This document shows, piece after piece, positions 21,563 to 32,589 of a stretch of DNA of 64,000 nt (within the stretch, counting starts at the first letter, position 1; the number at the start of each line of letters is the position of its first letter). The stretch covers positions 2,170,001 to 2,234,000 of the forward strand of contig JAUCEF010000002.1 in assembly GCA_033558025.1 (NCBI GenBank). Reading direction: 5' to 3'. The DNA comes from Phytophthora sp. 'mugwort'. Lineage: Eukaryota > Oomycota > Peronosporomycetes > Peronosporales > Peronosporaceae. A model generated the notes under the pieces. The model was given only the letters and a program-made list of their open reading frames with translations, was not told the DNA's origin and did not search any database. The position numbers were made by a program, and so were the translations under genes.

Positions 21563-24319
21563 ATCGTCAAGAAGGGCTACGGTGTTGGTATCGATATGGC
21601 GTCGGTGAAGCAGTGGGAGTTATGCGACGGATGCTCACTCGGCAAGCAAACGCGAGTAAGCTACATGAAGACGTCGCCAAACCGTGCCAAGCAAGTGCTA
21701 GAAGTCGTACACAGTGATGTATGCGGTCCCATGCAGACGCCGACCTTTGGAGGCAAGCGCTATTTTGTCACGTTTATCGATGACAAGTCGCACTTCTGTG
21801 TGGTGTACTTGCTGCGCAACAAGTCCGAGGTGGCCGACAAGTTCGCGCAATTCGTCGCGTTAGCTGAGACCCAGACTGGCAAGCGCGTGAAAATGCTGCG
21901 GAGCGACAACGGCGGCGAGTACACTTCGGGTGAGATGGCCAAGTTCTGTGCGGACCGTGGTATCATGCAGAAGTTCACGCCGCCATACACGCCTCAGCTG
22001 AACGGAGTCGCCGAGCGCATGAACCGGACGTTGGTGGAGTGTGCGCGTTGCATGCTGGAACATGCTGGATTGCCCAAGACGTATTGGGGTGAAGCTATCG
22101 TGACAGCTACGTTCCTCCGTAATCGGTGTCCGACGCGTGCCATCAACCACGACAAGTCGCCGCACCAGGTTTGGACAGGCAAGAAACCGCTGCTAGCGAA
22201 CCTCAAGGTATTCGGTTGCCACGCGTACGTGCACGTGCCGAAGGAGAAGCGCACCAAGTTTGACGCTCGGTCGGTGCGCTGTCGGTTCCTGGGATACTCG
22301 GAGCATGAGAAAGCGTACCGTTTCGAAGAGACCAAGAGCGGTCGCGTGCTGGTGAGCCGCGACGCGCAGTTTATGGAAGACGTCTTCGACAGTGGGAGAC
22401 GTGACTACCATCAGAGGGAGGTGGTGGTCATTCAAGATGAAGAGACGACGGATCAAGATTCGTTGCAGTCGGATGAAGACGACAAAGAAGAAGAAGACGA
22501 AGAAGCAGCGCGGGACGAAGGTTTTGAACCAGGCAGCAAGCGACACCCGCGGACGCAGTCGCTGGAAGAAGCTGTGGAAGTTCCAAGTGCCAAGCGGCAG
22601 AGTCGACACCTGACTCTGGACGAGATGTCGGCTGCGGCTCAAGAAAGTCAAGACTTCGAAGCTGCATACGTCGTGAATTCAGTGGGAGAAATGCCGACCA
22701 CGTTCAAGTCGGCGATGGAATCCAGCGACGCAGTCAAGTGGAAGGAGGCGTGTGACTCGGAGGTCGAGTCGCTCCGCAAGAACGAGACGTGGATCCTCGT
22801 GCCGCTGCCAAAAGGACGCAAGGCAATAGGCAACCGATGGGTGTTCCGTGTGAAGGAGAACCAGACTGGAGAGATCGAACGGTTCAAGGCGCGACTGGTG
22901 GCCAAGGGATTTTCGCAGAAGTACGGCATCGACTACGACGAGACTTTCGCGCCAGTGGCCAAGTTCACGTCGATCAGGATCCTGCTCAGTCTGGCGGCCA
23001 AGTACAATCTCATGGTGCACCAGATGGATGTCAAGACAGCTTTCCTGAACGGTTTGTTAGACGAAGACATCTACATGGCACAGCCGGACGGCTACATCGA
23101 TGAAAAGCACCCGGACTATGTCTGTCAGCTCAAGCGGTCTCTTTACGGTTTGAAGCAGTCGCCGCGGATGTGGAACAAGACCATCGACGACCTCATGCTC
23201 AAGCTAGGGTTCAAGAAGTGCGAGTCTGACCACTGCATCTACTTCAAGCGTGACGACCAAGACATGATCTTCGTGGCGCTATATGTCGACGACCTGATCC
23301 TCGCAAGTAACAACGACAAGCTGCTCAAGTCGACGAAGAAGGCGCTCAGTGACCGTTTCGAGATGACGGACCTGGGCCAGCTCAAGTACTTCCTCGGCAT
23401 GGAAATCGATCAAGATGTGACGACAGGGAAGGTGTCGATGCGGCAAACCAAGTTTGCGAAAGACATTCTGGAGAAGTTCAACATGGAGAAGAGCAACCCT
23501 GTTAAGACGCCACAGGATCCGGGCCTCAAGCTGACCAAGGCCATGTGCGAGGGCGGCTGCAAGCACGACGAGACCATGGTAAACGTTCCATACCGGAACG
23601 CTGTGGGATGCCTCATGTATCTCATGGTAGGCACACGCCCGGACCTCGCAGCAGCAGTGGGAGTTCTCAGCCAGTTTGCAGCAGACCCATGCCCGACACA
23701 CTGGCAGGCGCTCAAGAGGGTCTTCAGGTACATTCAAGGCACGAAGACGCACGGCATCGAGTTTCAAGCGAGCTGCGACGACGGACCCCAAGGCTATTCA
23801 GATGCCGACTGGGCTGGAGACATCGAGTCAAGAAGAAGTACAAGTGGCTACGCGTTCATGATGAATGGCGGATGCATCAGCTGGAGGAGCAAGAAGCAGC
23901 GGACAGTGGCGCTGTCTTCGACGGAAGCTGAGTACATGGCGCTATCGGAGGCGACACAAGAGGCGGTGTGGCTTAAGGTGTTCCTGTGCGAGCTCGGCGA
24001 GATGACAAGCGATGAAGCAATCAAGATCTACGAGGACAACCAAGGCTCCATCGCGTTGGCCAAGAATCCCGAATTCCACAAGCGCACCAAGCACATCGAC
24101 ATTCGCTACCATTTCGTGCGCGAGAAGGTGGAAGACGGTCAAGTGGTGCTGCAGTATGTTTCGACAACCGACATGCTGGCGGACATCATGACGAAGCCAA
24201 TCTCTGCGACGCAGTTCAGTGTGCTCCGGAGCAAACTCGGCATCGAAGCGCTGAAGGCTGTCGAGTCGAGTGGGAGTGTTGTCAAGGAGACGTCTCGACC
24301 AGCTGCTGTATACCGGTAG
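21563..24319 (+). pseudogene. B2 gag-pol, 3' part: integrase, RT, RNase H
   Basis: After the ACGCC duplication the frame resumes with IVKKGYGVGIDM. Next are the zinc pair CDGCSLGK and the integrase triad (HSDVCGP, RSDNGGEY, NGVAERMNRT). A long acidic hinge follows, then RT with [16 protein letters not shown] and LYVDDLILAS, and RNase H with DADWAGD, SSTEAEY, EDNQGS and LADIMTK. No stop or shift interrupts it. Together with the 5' part this suggests B2 was coding-competent until A3 landed. The last 14 codons (from VVKETSR) run into the 3' LTR and the stop is at 24317-24319. An ORF can be extended upstream to 21473, but that part is A3 LTR. Confidence 0.9.
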
Positions 24320-24630
24320 GATACCGGTATGACCTTCACTCAGTGGCATCGCAATCATCCTGTGATTACGAGACGAAGATTACGTCACGGTGTTTATGGG
24401 ACGGTGTTTACGCCACGGACGATTACGCCATGAGTGGGTACAAGATTGTGGGTACATGATGGGCTCTACGTGGCACTCCCTGATTGGCTGAAGTAACTCA
24501 GTATCCAGTAGAGAATCCAGTAGAGTGTACCCAGTAGGTAGAACTGTAGGCTTAGAGGTAGCAAGGAGTTTGCGAACTAAGGACCTAAATCAATCACTTT
24601 GCATTTTGCCATCAAGTGACCAAGCCTTTT
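24277..24630 (+). repeat. 3' LTR of B2 (354 bp)
   Basis: Matches the 5' LTR by eye. Preceded by GAGTGGGAG (probable PPT), overlapped for 43 bases by pol, followed by the GGTCT duplication. Confidence 0.93.
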
Positions 24631-24635
24631 GGTCT

Positions 24636-27600
24636 CCATCGACAAGTTCAACGGAGACAACTACGCGACGTGGAACCGCTACATGCGTGGCGTGTTCCTG
24701 ACCAAGTCGACGTGGCATGTGGTGAATCGGGAAACGTCTCCATCCTTTACGGACTCCCGGGCCAAGGACGAGTATGTCAAGTCGAGCAACATCGCTTTTG
24801 GACTGATGTTGCTTCACATGGACGCCGACTACCATCATGTGGTCGATGACTGCGAGGAAGCATGGATCGCGTGGACGCGCTTGAAGACGCTGTACGGTGG
24901 ATCGCAGAAGGCTGGTCGCATCTACCTGAAGCGACAGCTCTTCAGCATGGAGATGTCGGAAGGCGGCAATGTGTTGCATCATTGCAATGATGTCCTGAAC
25001 ATCAGCGCCAAGCTCAGCAGCATCGGCGCCAAGATGGAGGACGAGGACATGGCGATCTGCTTGCTGCGCAGTCTCCCCAAGAGCTACGAGAACGTCGTAC
25101 TGAACTTGGAGATGAGTAGCGCCGAGCTGAAGACGCAAGACGTCGTGAAGGTGCTCACGAACGAGCATATCAAGCGGCAGGGCGAGAAGACGGCGACGGT
25201 GAAGACTGAGAACGCGGCCAAGGCGTTCAGCACCGACCGTGAGCCTCGCCAACGCACGTACTGCGGGAAATTGGGGCATATCATTGACAAGTGCTGGACC
25301 AAGCAGAAGGACGAGAAGCGAGGGCCAAGACGCGGCGGCAACGGCCGTAGACGCGGGGCCAACAACATCCAGTGGAGAAACGACGGCGACGGCTACGACA
25401 ACGACTACGATCGAGTGGCGTTCGCGGTTTCCCTGGAATGTGGAGTTTCGACGGACAAGAATGTGTCCGGGATGTGGGCGGTTGACAGCGGTGCCACGCA
25501 CCATATTTGCAACGACAAGTCCAAGTTCGCCAATTTGATCGAGCGAAGTGAAGGCGAACTTTCGGTGGCCGATGGCAACAAGGCTGCCATCAAGGGTGTG
25601 GGGACCATCGTGGAAAGAGTGGTCCTGCCTAACGGCGACGAGCGCGAGATCGAGATCAAGAACGCGCTTTACGTGCCAAATATGAGCAAGAATCTGCTTT
25701 CAGTGCCGCAGATAAACAAGCATGGCAATTTCCAAGTGGTATTTGACGGCACTGAGATGCACGTTTCGCGCAAGGACTCGAATCAAGTGGTGGCGACGGC
25801 GGATCTCGTGGACGGACTCTACTGGTTTCGCACACCTCAGCGATCGGCGAATGCGGCGACGAGTGGCAAGACTGTCGACCTGCACGCGCGCATGGGTCAC
25901 GCTCCAGTCGAGGTGCTTCGCAAGATGGTCGACACCAAGATGATCAAGGACGCGAAAGCACCTTCCAAGTCGAGTGGACCAAGTGTGTGTCGTGGTTGCC
26001 AGCAAGGCAAAATGGTCCAAAAACCATTCCCAAGCAACCGTGACAAGCGTCGCTACGACACATTTGAGCTGCTCCACTTTGACATCTGCGGACCCATGGA
26101 GGAAAACTCGCTTGGCGGTAGCAAGTACCTGCTCCTGATCGTGGACGAAGCCAGTGGATGCATGAAGGGTTTCTGCCTGCGTGCCAAGTCGGAGAGCGAA
26201 GACTGCATCAAGACGTACATCATGAAGGTGCAGAAGCAGTTCGGCAAGAAGGTCAAGTTTGTGCGGCACGACGGAGCTCGTGAGTTTGCGACCAACTCGC
26301 TCAAGGATTTTTACGAAGACGAAGGCATCGAGCAGCAAACCACGGTTCCGTACGCGCACCAGACCAACGGCACGGCAGAGCGAGCCATCCGAACTATCGT
26401 CACGATCGGCCGCAGCATGTTGCATCACGCCAAGCTGGACAAGTGTTTCTGGGCTGAGGCGGCGATGACGGCCATCTATGTGAAGAACCGCCTGCCGTCA
26501 CCCAAGATCGAGCACAAGACTCCGTTCGAGATCGTCTACAAGTCCAAGCCGAGTGTGAAGCACATGCGTGTTTTCGGCTGTCGGACGTACATCCTGACTC
26601 CGAAGGAGAAGCGACTCAAGTGGGATCCCAAGGCTCGCGCCGGATTGTTTCTAGGTTACGAAGAAGTGTCCAAGGCGTATCGACTTTATGACATCGAGGC
26701 GGGGCAGGTGGTTATCAGTCGCGATGTCAACTTCGATGAATCAACCTTTGGATTTTCACCGTCGATTTCTGATGAAGATGTCGACGACCTGGACTTCGAC
26801 TCGCTCGACATCGACGATGATGGTCCGCGCCAGACGGAGTACAAACAGGCAGGGAAGCGCAAGAGCCGCCCGAGTGACGAAGATGAAGCTGCCAGAAGAC
26901 CGCGCGCTGTGCGTCATCGACCTGGACTGGAAGAAGCAAGTGCACCGAACGACTCCCCTTCGCACCGAACAGACGCAGATGAAGAAGAAAAGTCTGGAGA
27001 CCAAGATGAAGAATCGACTCCATCTGTGTTTTGGCGTGCAAGTGCCAACGCGGTCGAAGCAGCCGTGGACTTATCGGAGCCGTCGACATTCCATGAAGCG
27101 GTCAACGGACCTGATCAAGTGCACTGGCGCAAGGCGATTCGTGCTGAGTTAAAGTCGATGCGCCTTCGTGGTGTGTTTCGTGCTGCCAAGTTGCCCAGCG
27201 GACAAAGCGCCATCGGTACCAAGTGGGTGTTCAAGATTAAGCGCAAAGCCGACGGATCGATCGAGAAGTACAAGGCGCGCCTGGTGGCCAAGGGTTTCAA
27301 GCAAAAGTACGGCATCGACTACACGGAGACGTTCTCGCCCGTGGTCAAGTACGTGACGCTGCGCATGGTCATCGCGATTGCCAAGTATTTCGACTGGCCC
27401 CTCGACCAACTAGACGTGGTAACGGCATTTCTGTACGGCGTCATGAAGGAGTTGGTGTTCTGCGTGGTTCCTGAAGGCGTCGAGCTGGATGGTGATTTCG
27501 ACTGCCTGGAATTGGTGAAGGCGATTTACGGTCTCAAGCAAGCTTCGCGCGTATGGAACGAGACCTTCGACGAATTCGTGTGTTCTATCGGTTTTCAAGT

Positions 27601-28627
27601 TTCAGCCTTCGACCCGTGCCTCTACATCAAGGTTGTCGATGGCCACTGTGTGCTCGTGCTGGTCTACGTGGACGATGTGTTGGTCACCGGAAGTTCACCC
27701 GAGCTGATCTCACGCACGAAGAACGACCTCAAGACACGCTTCGAAATGACTGACAGTGGCAAGTGTGTGTTCGTCCTTGGAATCGAGCTGGTGGATGGCC
27801 CGGACGGCAGCGTGACGATGTGCCAGCGGCGTTATGTGGATGATATCCTGAAGCGTTTCGGTATGGACGAGTGCAAGGCTGTGGTGAGTCCGGTAGACAT
27901 GAGCACTCGACTGGTTCCAAGTGACGCAGCGACCAAGGTGAACGCTCCGTTTCGCGAAGCTGTGGGTGCCCTCATGCACTTGATGACTGCTACTCGCCCG
28001 GATATCGCGTACGCAGTAGGCTATGTATCGCGCTTCATGGAGAACCCCCAAGAGGAACACTGGGTTGCGGTCAAGCGCATTTTTCGCTATCTACAAGGCA
28101 CGAAGACGCATGGAATCTGTTTCAAGCCAGGCAACAAGATCGACTTTCGTGGGTATTCGGATGCGGACTGGGCTGGCGACCTCGCGGACCGCAAGTCGAC
28201 TTCCGGCTACACGTTCATGCTGATGGGTGCGCCAGTGAGCTGGGGAAGCAAGAAGCAGTCAAGTGTTTCGCTGTCTACGAGCGAGGCGGAATACATCGCG
28301 CTCAGTCTGGCGATCCAAGAGGGCAAGTGGATTCATCGCCTGCTGCGCGAGATTCTGGCGGCCGCTAATGAGACTGGACCCGAGCTCATGATCCGCGAAG
28401 ACAACCAGTCGTGCGTCAAGATGACGAAGAACCCAGTGAACCATGGTCGCGCCAAGCACATCGACATCAAGTACCATCACATCCGTGATGAGGTCAAGCG
28501 CGGCGAAGTCAAGCTCGAGTATTGTGAGACTTCAATCATGCTCGCGGACATCATGACCAAGGCGCTGCCAGGACCGCGCCACATGGATCTGACGGCGTCC
28601 CTCGGAATCCACGCGTGTTCGCATTGA
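24636..28627 (+). pseudogene. A4 gag-pol, main part (interrupted only by B2)
   Basis: With the 16 codons at 15164 this gene spans about 1346 residues in one frame. Approximate positions: Gag 17-220, knuckle 223-236, protease DSGA 300, GAG-pre-integrase 432-472, integrase Asp 499, Asp 562 and Glu 598 (35 residues between the last two), hinge 690-860 with acidic runs and [16 protein letters not shown] 1026, RNase H DADW 1192. The stop at 28625 is inside the PPT. One key residue is lost: the first knuckle Cys is Arg ([17 protein letters not shown] at 25253-25255), which should weaken RNA binding by Gag. The rest looks functional. An open frame starts at 24629, but its first two codons belong to B2's LTR and the target duplication. 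Confidence 0.92.
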
Positions 28628-28634
28628 GGGGGCG
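28625..28634 (+). other. A4 polypurine tract overlapping the stop codon
   Basis: TGAGGGGGCG directly precedes the LTR, and its TGA is the gag-pol stop. Equivalent tracts are at 4748-4757 (minus), 14807-14816, 21198-21207, 58458-58467, 59587-59596 and 63391-63400. The truncated array units have none. Confidence 0.7.
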
Positions 28635-28977
28635 TATTAAGGGTTGCCGGGTTTTGGTACTGTGTACCAGTAACCGGTTAACCCGAACCGGTCCAACACG
28701 ATCCCGCGATGTTTACGGTACGTTGTTTACGCAACCGATGATTAGACGAGTAGGATGATTGGACGAGTGCGGAGTGTTGGTGATTGGATGCACCAAATGA
28801 TTGGATGCAGGGCTGCATATCTATGTGGTAGACTAGGTAGTGTAAGCTCCGATAAATCAATCACTTTCGAATCTTCCTTCTTCAGCTCAAGTGGTCTTCA
28901 CTCCGGTCCTCGCACCCAAGTGCAGAACTCCCTTCGCTCCGTCCAAGCTTCGCTGCAAGACCTCAACACCTTTATCA
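28635..28977 (+). repeat. Type A LTR: 3' LTR of A4 and 5' LTR of array unit 1
   Basis: 343 bp, TATTAAGGG to CCTTTATCA. Left is the A4 PPT, right a PBS. A weaker Inr-like TCACTTTCGAATCTTCC lies at 28861-28877. Confidence 0.93.
28737..28809 (+). repeat. Four degenerate 14-mers with a TGATTGGA core in U3
   Basis: Copies at 28737, 28754, 28779 and 28796: GATGATTAGACGAG, GATGATTGGACGAG, GGTGATTGGATGCA, AATGATTGGATGCA. Three of the four contain ATTGG, an inverted CCAAT box. The block is present in every type A LTR and partly in type C. Possible enhancer repeats. Confidence 0.5.
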
Positions 28978-28981
28978 GGTT

Positions 28982-31900
28982 ATGAGCCCAAGCACCATGT
29001 CCTCTGCCCAAGACGTCTCGACCAAGGTCTCCATCGACAAGTTCAACGGAGACAACTACGCGACGTGGAACGGCTACATGCGTGGCGTGTTCCTGACCAA
29101 GTCGACGTGGCATGTGGTGAACCGTGAGACGACGCCAAGCTACACGGACTCGCGGGCCAAGGACGACTACGTCAAATTGAGCAACATCGCTTTCGGACTG
29201 ATGCTGCTCCACATGGACGCGGACTACCACCATGTGGTCGACGACTGCGAGGAAGCCTGGGTTGCCTGGTCGCGCCTGAAGACGCTGTACGGTGGTTCGC
29301 AGAAGGCTGGTCGCATCTACCTCAAGCGACAGCTCTTCAGCATGGAGATGACGGAAGGCGGCAATGTGTTGCATCATTGCAATGATGTCCTGAACATCAG
29401 CGCCAAGCTCAGCAGCATCGGCGCCAAGATGGAGGACGAGGACGTGGCGATCTGCTTGCTGCGCAGTCTCCCCAAGAGCTACGAGAACGTCGTACTGAAC
29501 TTGGAGATGAGCAATGCAGAGCTGCGGTCGCAAGACGTTGTGAAGGTGCTCACGAACGAGCACATCAAGCGACAAGGCGAGAAGACGGCGACGGTGAAGA
29601 CTGAGAACGCGGCCAAGGCGTTCAGTGCCGACCGTGAGCCTCGCCAATGCACGTACTGCGGGAAATTGGGGCATGTCATTGACAAGTGCTGGACCAAGCA
29701 GAAGGACGAGAACCGAGGGCCAAGACGCGGCGGCAACGGCCGTGGACGCGGGGCCAACAACATCCAGTGGAGAAACGACAGCGACGGCTACGACAACGAC
29801 TACGATCGATTGGCGTTCGCGGTTTCCCTGGAATGTGGAGTTTCGACGGACAAGAATGTGTCCGGGATGTGGGCGGTCGACAGCGGTGCCACGCACCATA
29901 TTTGCAACGACAAGTCCAAGTTCGCCAATTTGATCGAGCGAAGTGAAGGCGAACTTTCGGTGGCCGATGGCAACAAGGCTGCCATCAAGGGTGTGGGGAC
30001 CATCGTGGAAAGAGTGGTCCTGCCTAACGGCGACGAGCGCGAGATCGAGATCAAGAACGCGCTTTACGTGCCAAATATGAGCAAGAATCTGCTTTCAGTG
30101 CCGCAGATAAACAAGCATGGCAATTTCCAAGTGATATTTGACGGCACTGAGATGCACGTTTCGCGCAAGGACTCGAATCAAGTGGTGGCGACGGCGGATC
30201 TCGTGGATGGACTCTACTGGCTTCGCACACCTCAGCGATCGGCAAATGCGGCGACAAGTGGAAGGACGGTCGATTTGCACGCGCGTATGGGTCACGCTCC
30301 AGTCGAGGTGCTTCGCAAGATGGTCGACAACCACATGATCAAGGACGCGAAGGCACCTTCCAAGTCGAGCGGACCAAGTCTGTGTCGTGGTTGCCAGCAA
30401 GGTAAAATGGTCCAAAAACCATTCCCAAGCAACCGTGACAAGCGTCGCTACGACACATTTGAGCTGCTCCACTTTGACATCTGCGGACCCATGGAGGAAA
30501 ACTCGCTTGGCGGCAGCAAGTATCTGCTCCTGATCGTGGACGAAGCCAGCGGATGCATGAAGGGTTTCTGTCTGCGTGCCAAGTCGGAAAGTGAAGACTG
30601 CATCAAGACATACATCATGAAGGTGCAGACGCAGTTTGGCAAGAAGGTCAAGTTTGTGCGGCACGACGGAGCTCGTGGGTTTGCGACCAACTCGCTCAAC
30701 GACTTCTACGAAGACGAAGGCATCGAGCAGCAAACCACGGTTCCGTACGCGCACCAGACCAACGGCACGGCAGAGCGAGCTATCCGAACTATCGTCACGA
30801 TCGGCCGCAGCATGTTGCATCACGCCAAGCTGAACAAGTGTTTCTGGGCTGAGGCGGCGATGACGGCCATCTATGTGAAGAACCGCTTGCCGTCACCCAA
30901 GATCGAGCACAAGACTCCGTTCGAGATCGTCTACAAGTCCAAGCCGAGTGTGAAGCACATGCGTGTTTTCGGCTGTCGGACGTACATCCTGACTCCGAAG
31001 GAGAAGCGACTCAAGTGGGATCCCAAGGCTCGCGCTGGACGGTTTCTGGGTTACGAAGAAGTGTCCAAGGCGTATCGACTTTATGACATCAAGGCGGGGC
31101 AGGTGGTCATGATGTCAACTTCGATGAATCGACCTTTGGATGTTCACCGACGATTTCTGATGAAGATGTCGACGACCTGGACTTCGACTCGCTCGACATC
31201 GACAATGATGGTTTCCGCCAGACGGAGTACAAACAGGCAGGGAAGCGCAAGAGCCGCCCGAGTGACGAAGATGAAGCTGCCAGAAGACCGCGCGCTGTGC
31301 GTCATCGACCTGGACTGGAAGAAGCAAGTGCACCGAACGACTCCCCTTCGCACCGAACAGACGCAGATGAAGAAGAAAAGTCTGGAGACCAAGATGAAGA
31401 ATCGACTCCATCTGTGTTTTGGCGTGCAAGTGCCAACGCGGTCGAAGCAGCCGTGGACTTATCGGAGCCGTCGACATTCCAAGAAGCGGTCAACGGACCT
31501 GATCAAGTGCATTGGCGCAAGTCTGTTCGTGCGGAACTCAAGTCGATGCGACTTCGTGGTGTGTTTCGTGCTGCCAAGTTGCCCAGCGGACAACGCGCCA
31601 TCGGTACCAAGTGGGTGTTCAAGATTAAGCGCAAAGCCGACGGATCGATCGAGAAGTACAAGGCGCGCCTGGTGGCCAAGGGTTTCAAGCAAAAGTACGG
31701 CATCGACTACACGGAGACGTTCTCGCCCGTGGTCAAGTACGTGACGCTGCGCATGGTCATCGCGATCGCCAAGTATTTCGACTGGCCCCTCGACCAACTC
31801 GACGTGGTGACTGCATTCCTATACGGGATAATGAAGGAGTTGGTGTTCTGCGTGGTTCCTGAAGGCGTCGAACTGGATGGTGATTTCGACTGCTTGGAAT

Positions 31901-32289
31901 TGGTGAAGGCGATCTACGGTCTCAAGCAAGCTTCGCGCGTATGGAACGAGACCTTCGATGAATTCGTGTGTTCTATCGGTTTTCAAGTTTCAGCCTTCGA
32001 CCCGTGCCTCTACATCAAGGTTGTCGATGGCCACTGTGTGCTCGTGCTGGTCTACGTGGACGATGTGTTGGTCACCGGAAGTTCACCCGAGCTGATCTCA
32101 CGCACGAAGAACGACCTCAAGACACGCTTCGAAATGACTGACAGTGGCAAGTGTGTGTTCGTCCTTGGAATCGAGCTGGTGGATAGCCCGGACGGCAGCG
32201 TGGCGATGTGCCAGCGGCGTTATGTGGATGATATCCTGAAGCTATTAAGGGTTGCCGGGTTTTGGTACTGTGTACCAGTAACCGGTTAA
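28982..32289 (+). pseudogene. Array unit 1 gag-pol (alpha), frameshifted and truncated
   Basis: Gag has the N-terminal form [19 protein letters not shown], an intact knuckle [14 protein letters not shown] and protease VDSGATHH. The integrase keeps its triad but reads RHDGARGF, with the usually conserved Glu changed to Gly. A 7-bp deletion at 31110/31111, after GGTGGTCAT, shifts the frame at the end of the integrase. The first ORF drifts out of frame to 31744, while hinge and RT with [10 protein letters not shown] continue in the correct frame. Pol stops at RRYVDDILK, so the RT C-terminus and all of RNase H are absent. The frame then takes 15 residues from the next LTR and ends at TAA in its ACCGGTTAACC palindrome. 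Confidence 0.9.
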
Positions 32290-32585
32290 CCCGAACCGGT
32301 CCAACACGATCCCGCGATGTTTACGGTACGTTGTTTACGCAACCGATGATTAGACGAGTAGGATGATTGGACGAGTGCGGAGTGTTGGTGATTGGATGCA
32401 CCAAATGATTGGATGCAGGGCTGCATATCTATGTGGTAGACTAGGTAGTGTAAGGCCCGATAAATCAATCACTTTCGAATCTTCCTTCTTCAGCTCAAGT
32501 GGTCTTCACTCCGGTCCTCGCACCCAAGTGCAGAACTCCCTTCGCTCCGTCCAAGCTTCGCTGCAAGACCTCAACACCTTTATCA
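32243..32585 (+). repeat. Type A LTR between units 1 and 2
   Basis: Left flank GAAGC (32238-32242), right flank PBS. It shares GTAAGGCCCG with the LTR at 46798, where most others have GTAAGCTCCG. Confidence 0.93.
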
Positions 32586-32589
32586 GGTT

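Larger units (their letters stand above)
15213..24630 (+). mobile_element. Family B element B2 nested in A4, itself carrying A3
   Basis: Two 354-bp LTRs, indistinguishable on reading, bound the element. GGTCT is duplicated at 15208-15212 and 24631-24635 in A4's gag. Without A3, B2 is about 4.79 kb. Its LTR is 41 bp longer than B's because U3 carries extra GTGTTTAYG-type repeats. Confidence 0.95.
14817..28977 (+). mobile_element. Family A element A4 (alpha subtype), carrying nested B2 and A3
   Basis: Without the insert, A4 is about 4.74 kb: LTR 14817-15159, internal 15160-15212 plus 24636-28634, LTR 28635-28977. B2 sits 49 bases into the ORF. Both LTRs are shared with neighbouring internal domains, so there is no target duplication to define A4 as an independent insertion. 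Its ORF is the only full-length, unshifted family A gag-pol in the window. Confidence 0.88.

Noticed and set aside
28755..28985. 76-codon ORF inside each type A LTR as an LTR-encoded protein
   Set aside because: It runs across U3, the Inr-like site and U5 without domain or start context and is broken by small changes in other LTRs.
32200..32242. RRYVDDIL near the truncation point as an RT active site
   Set aside because: The catalytic YVDD is the earlier LVYVDDVLV; this second YVDD is in the RT C-terminal region and is only similar by chance.
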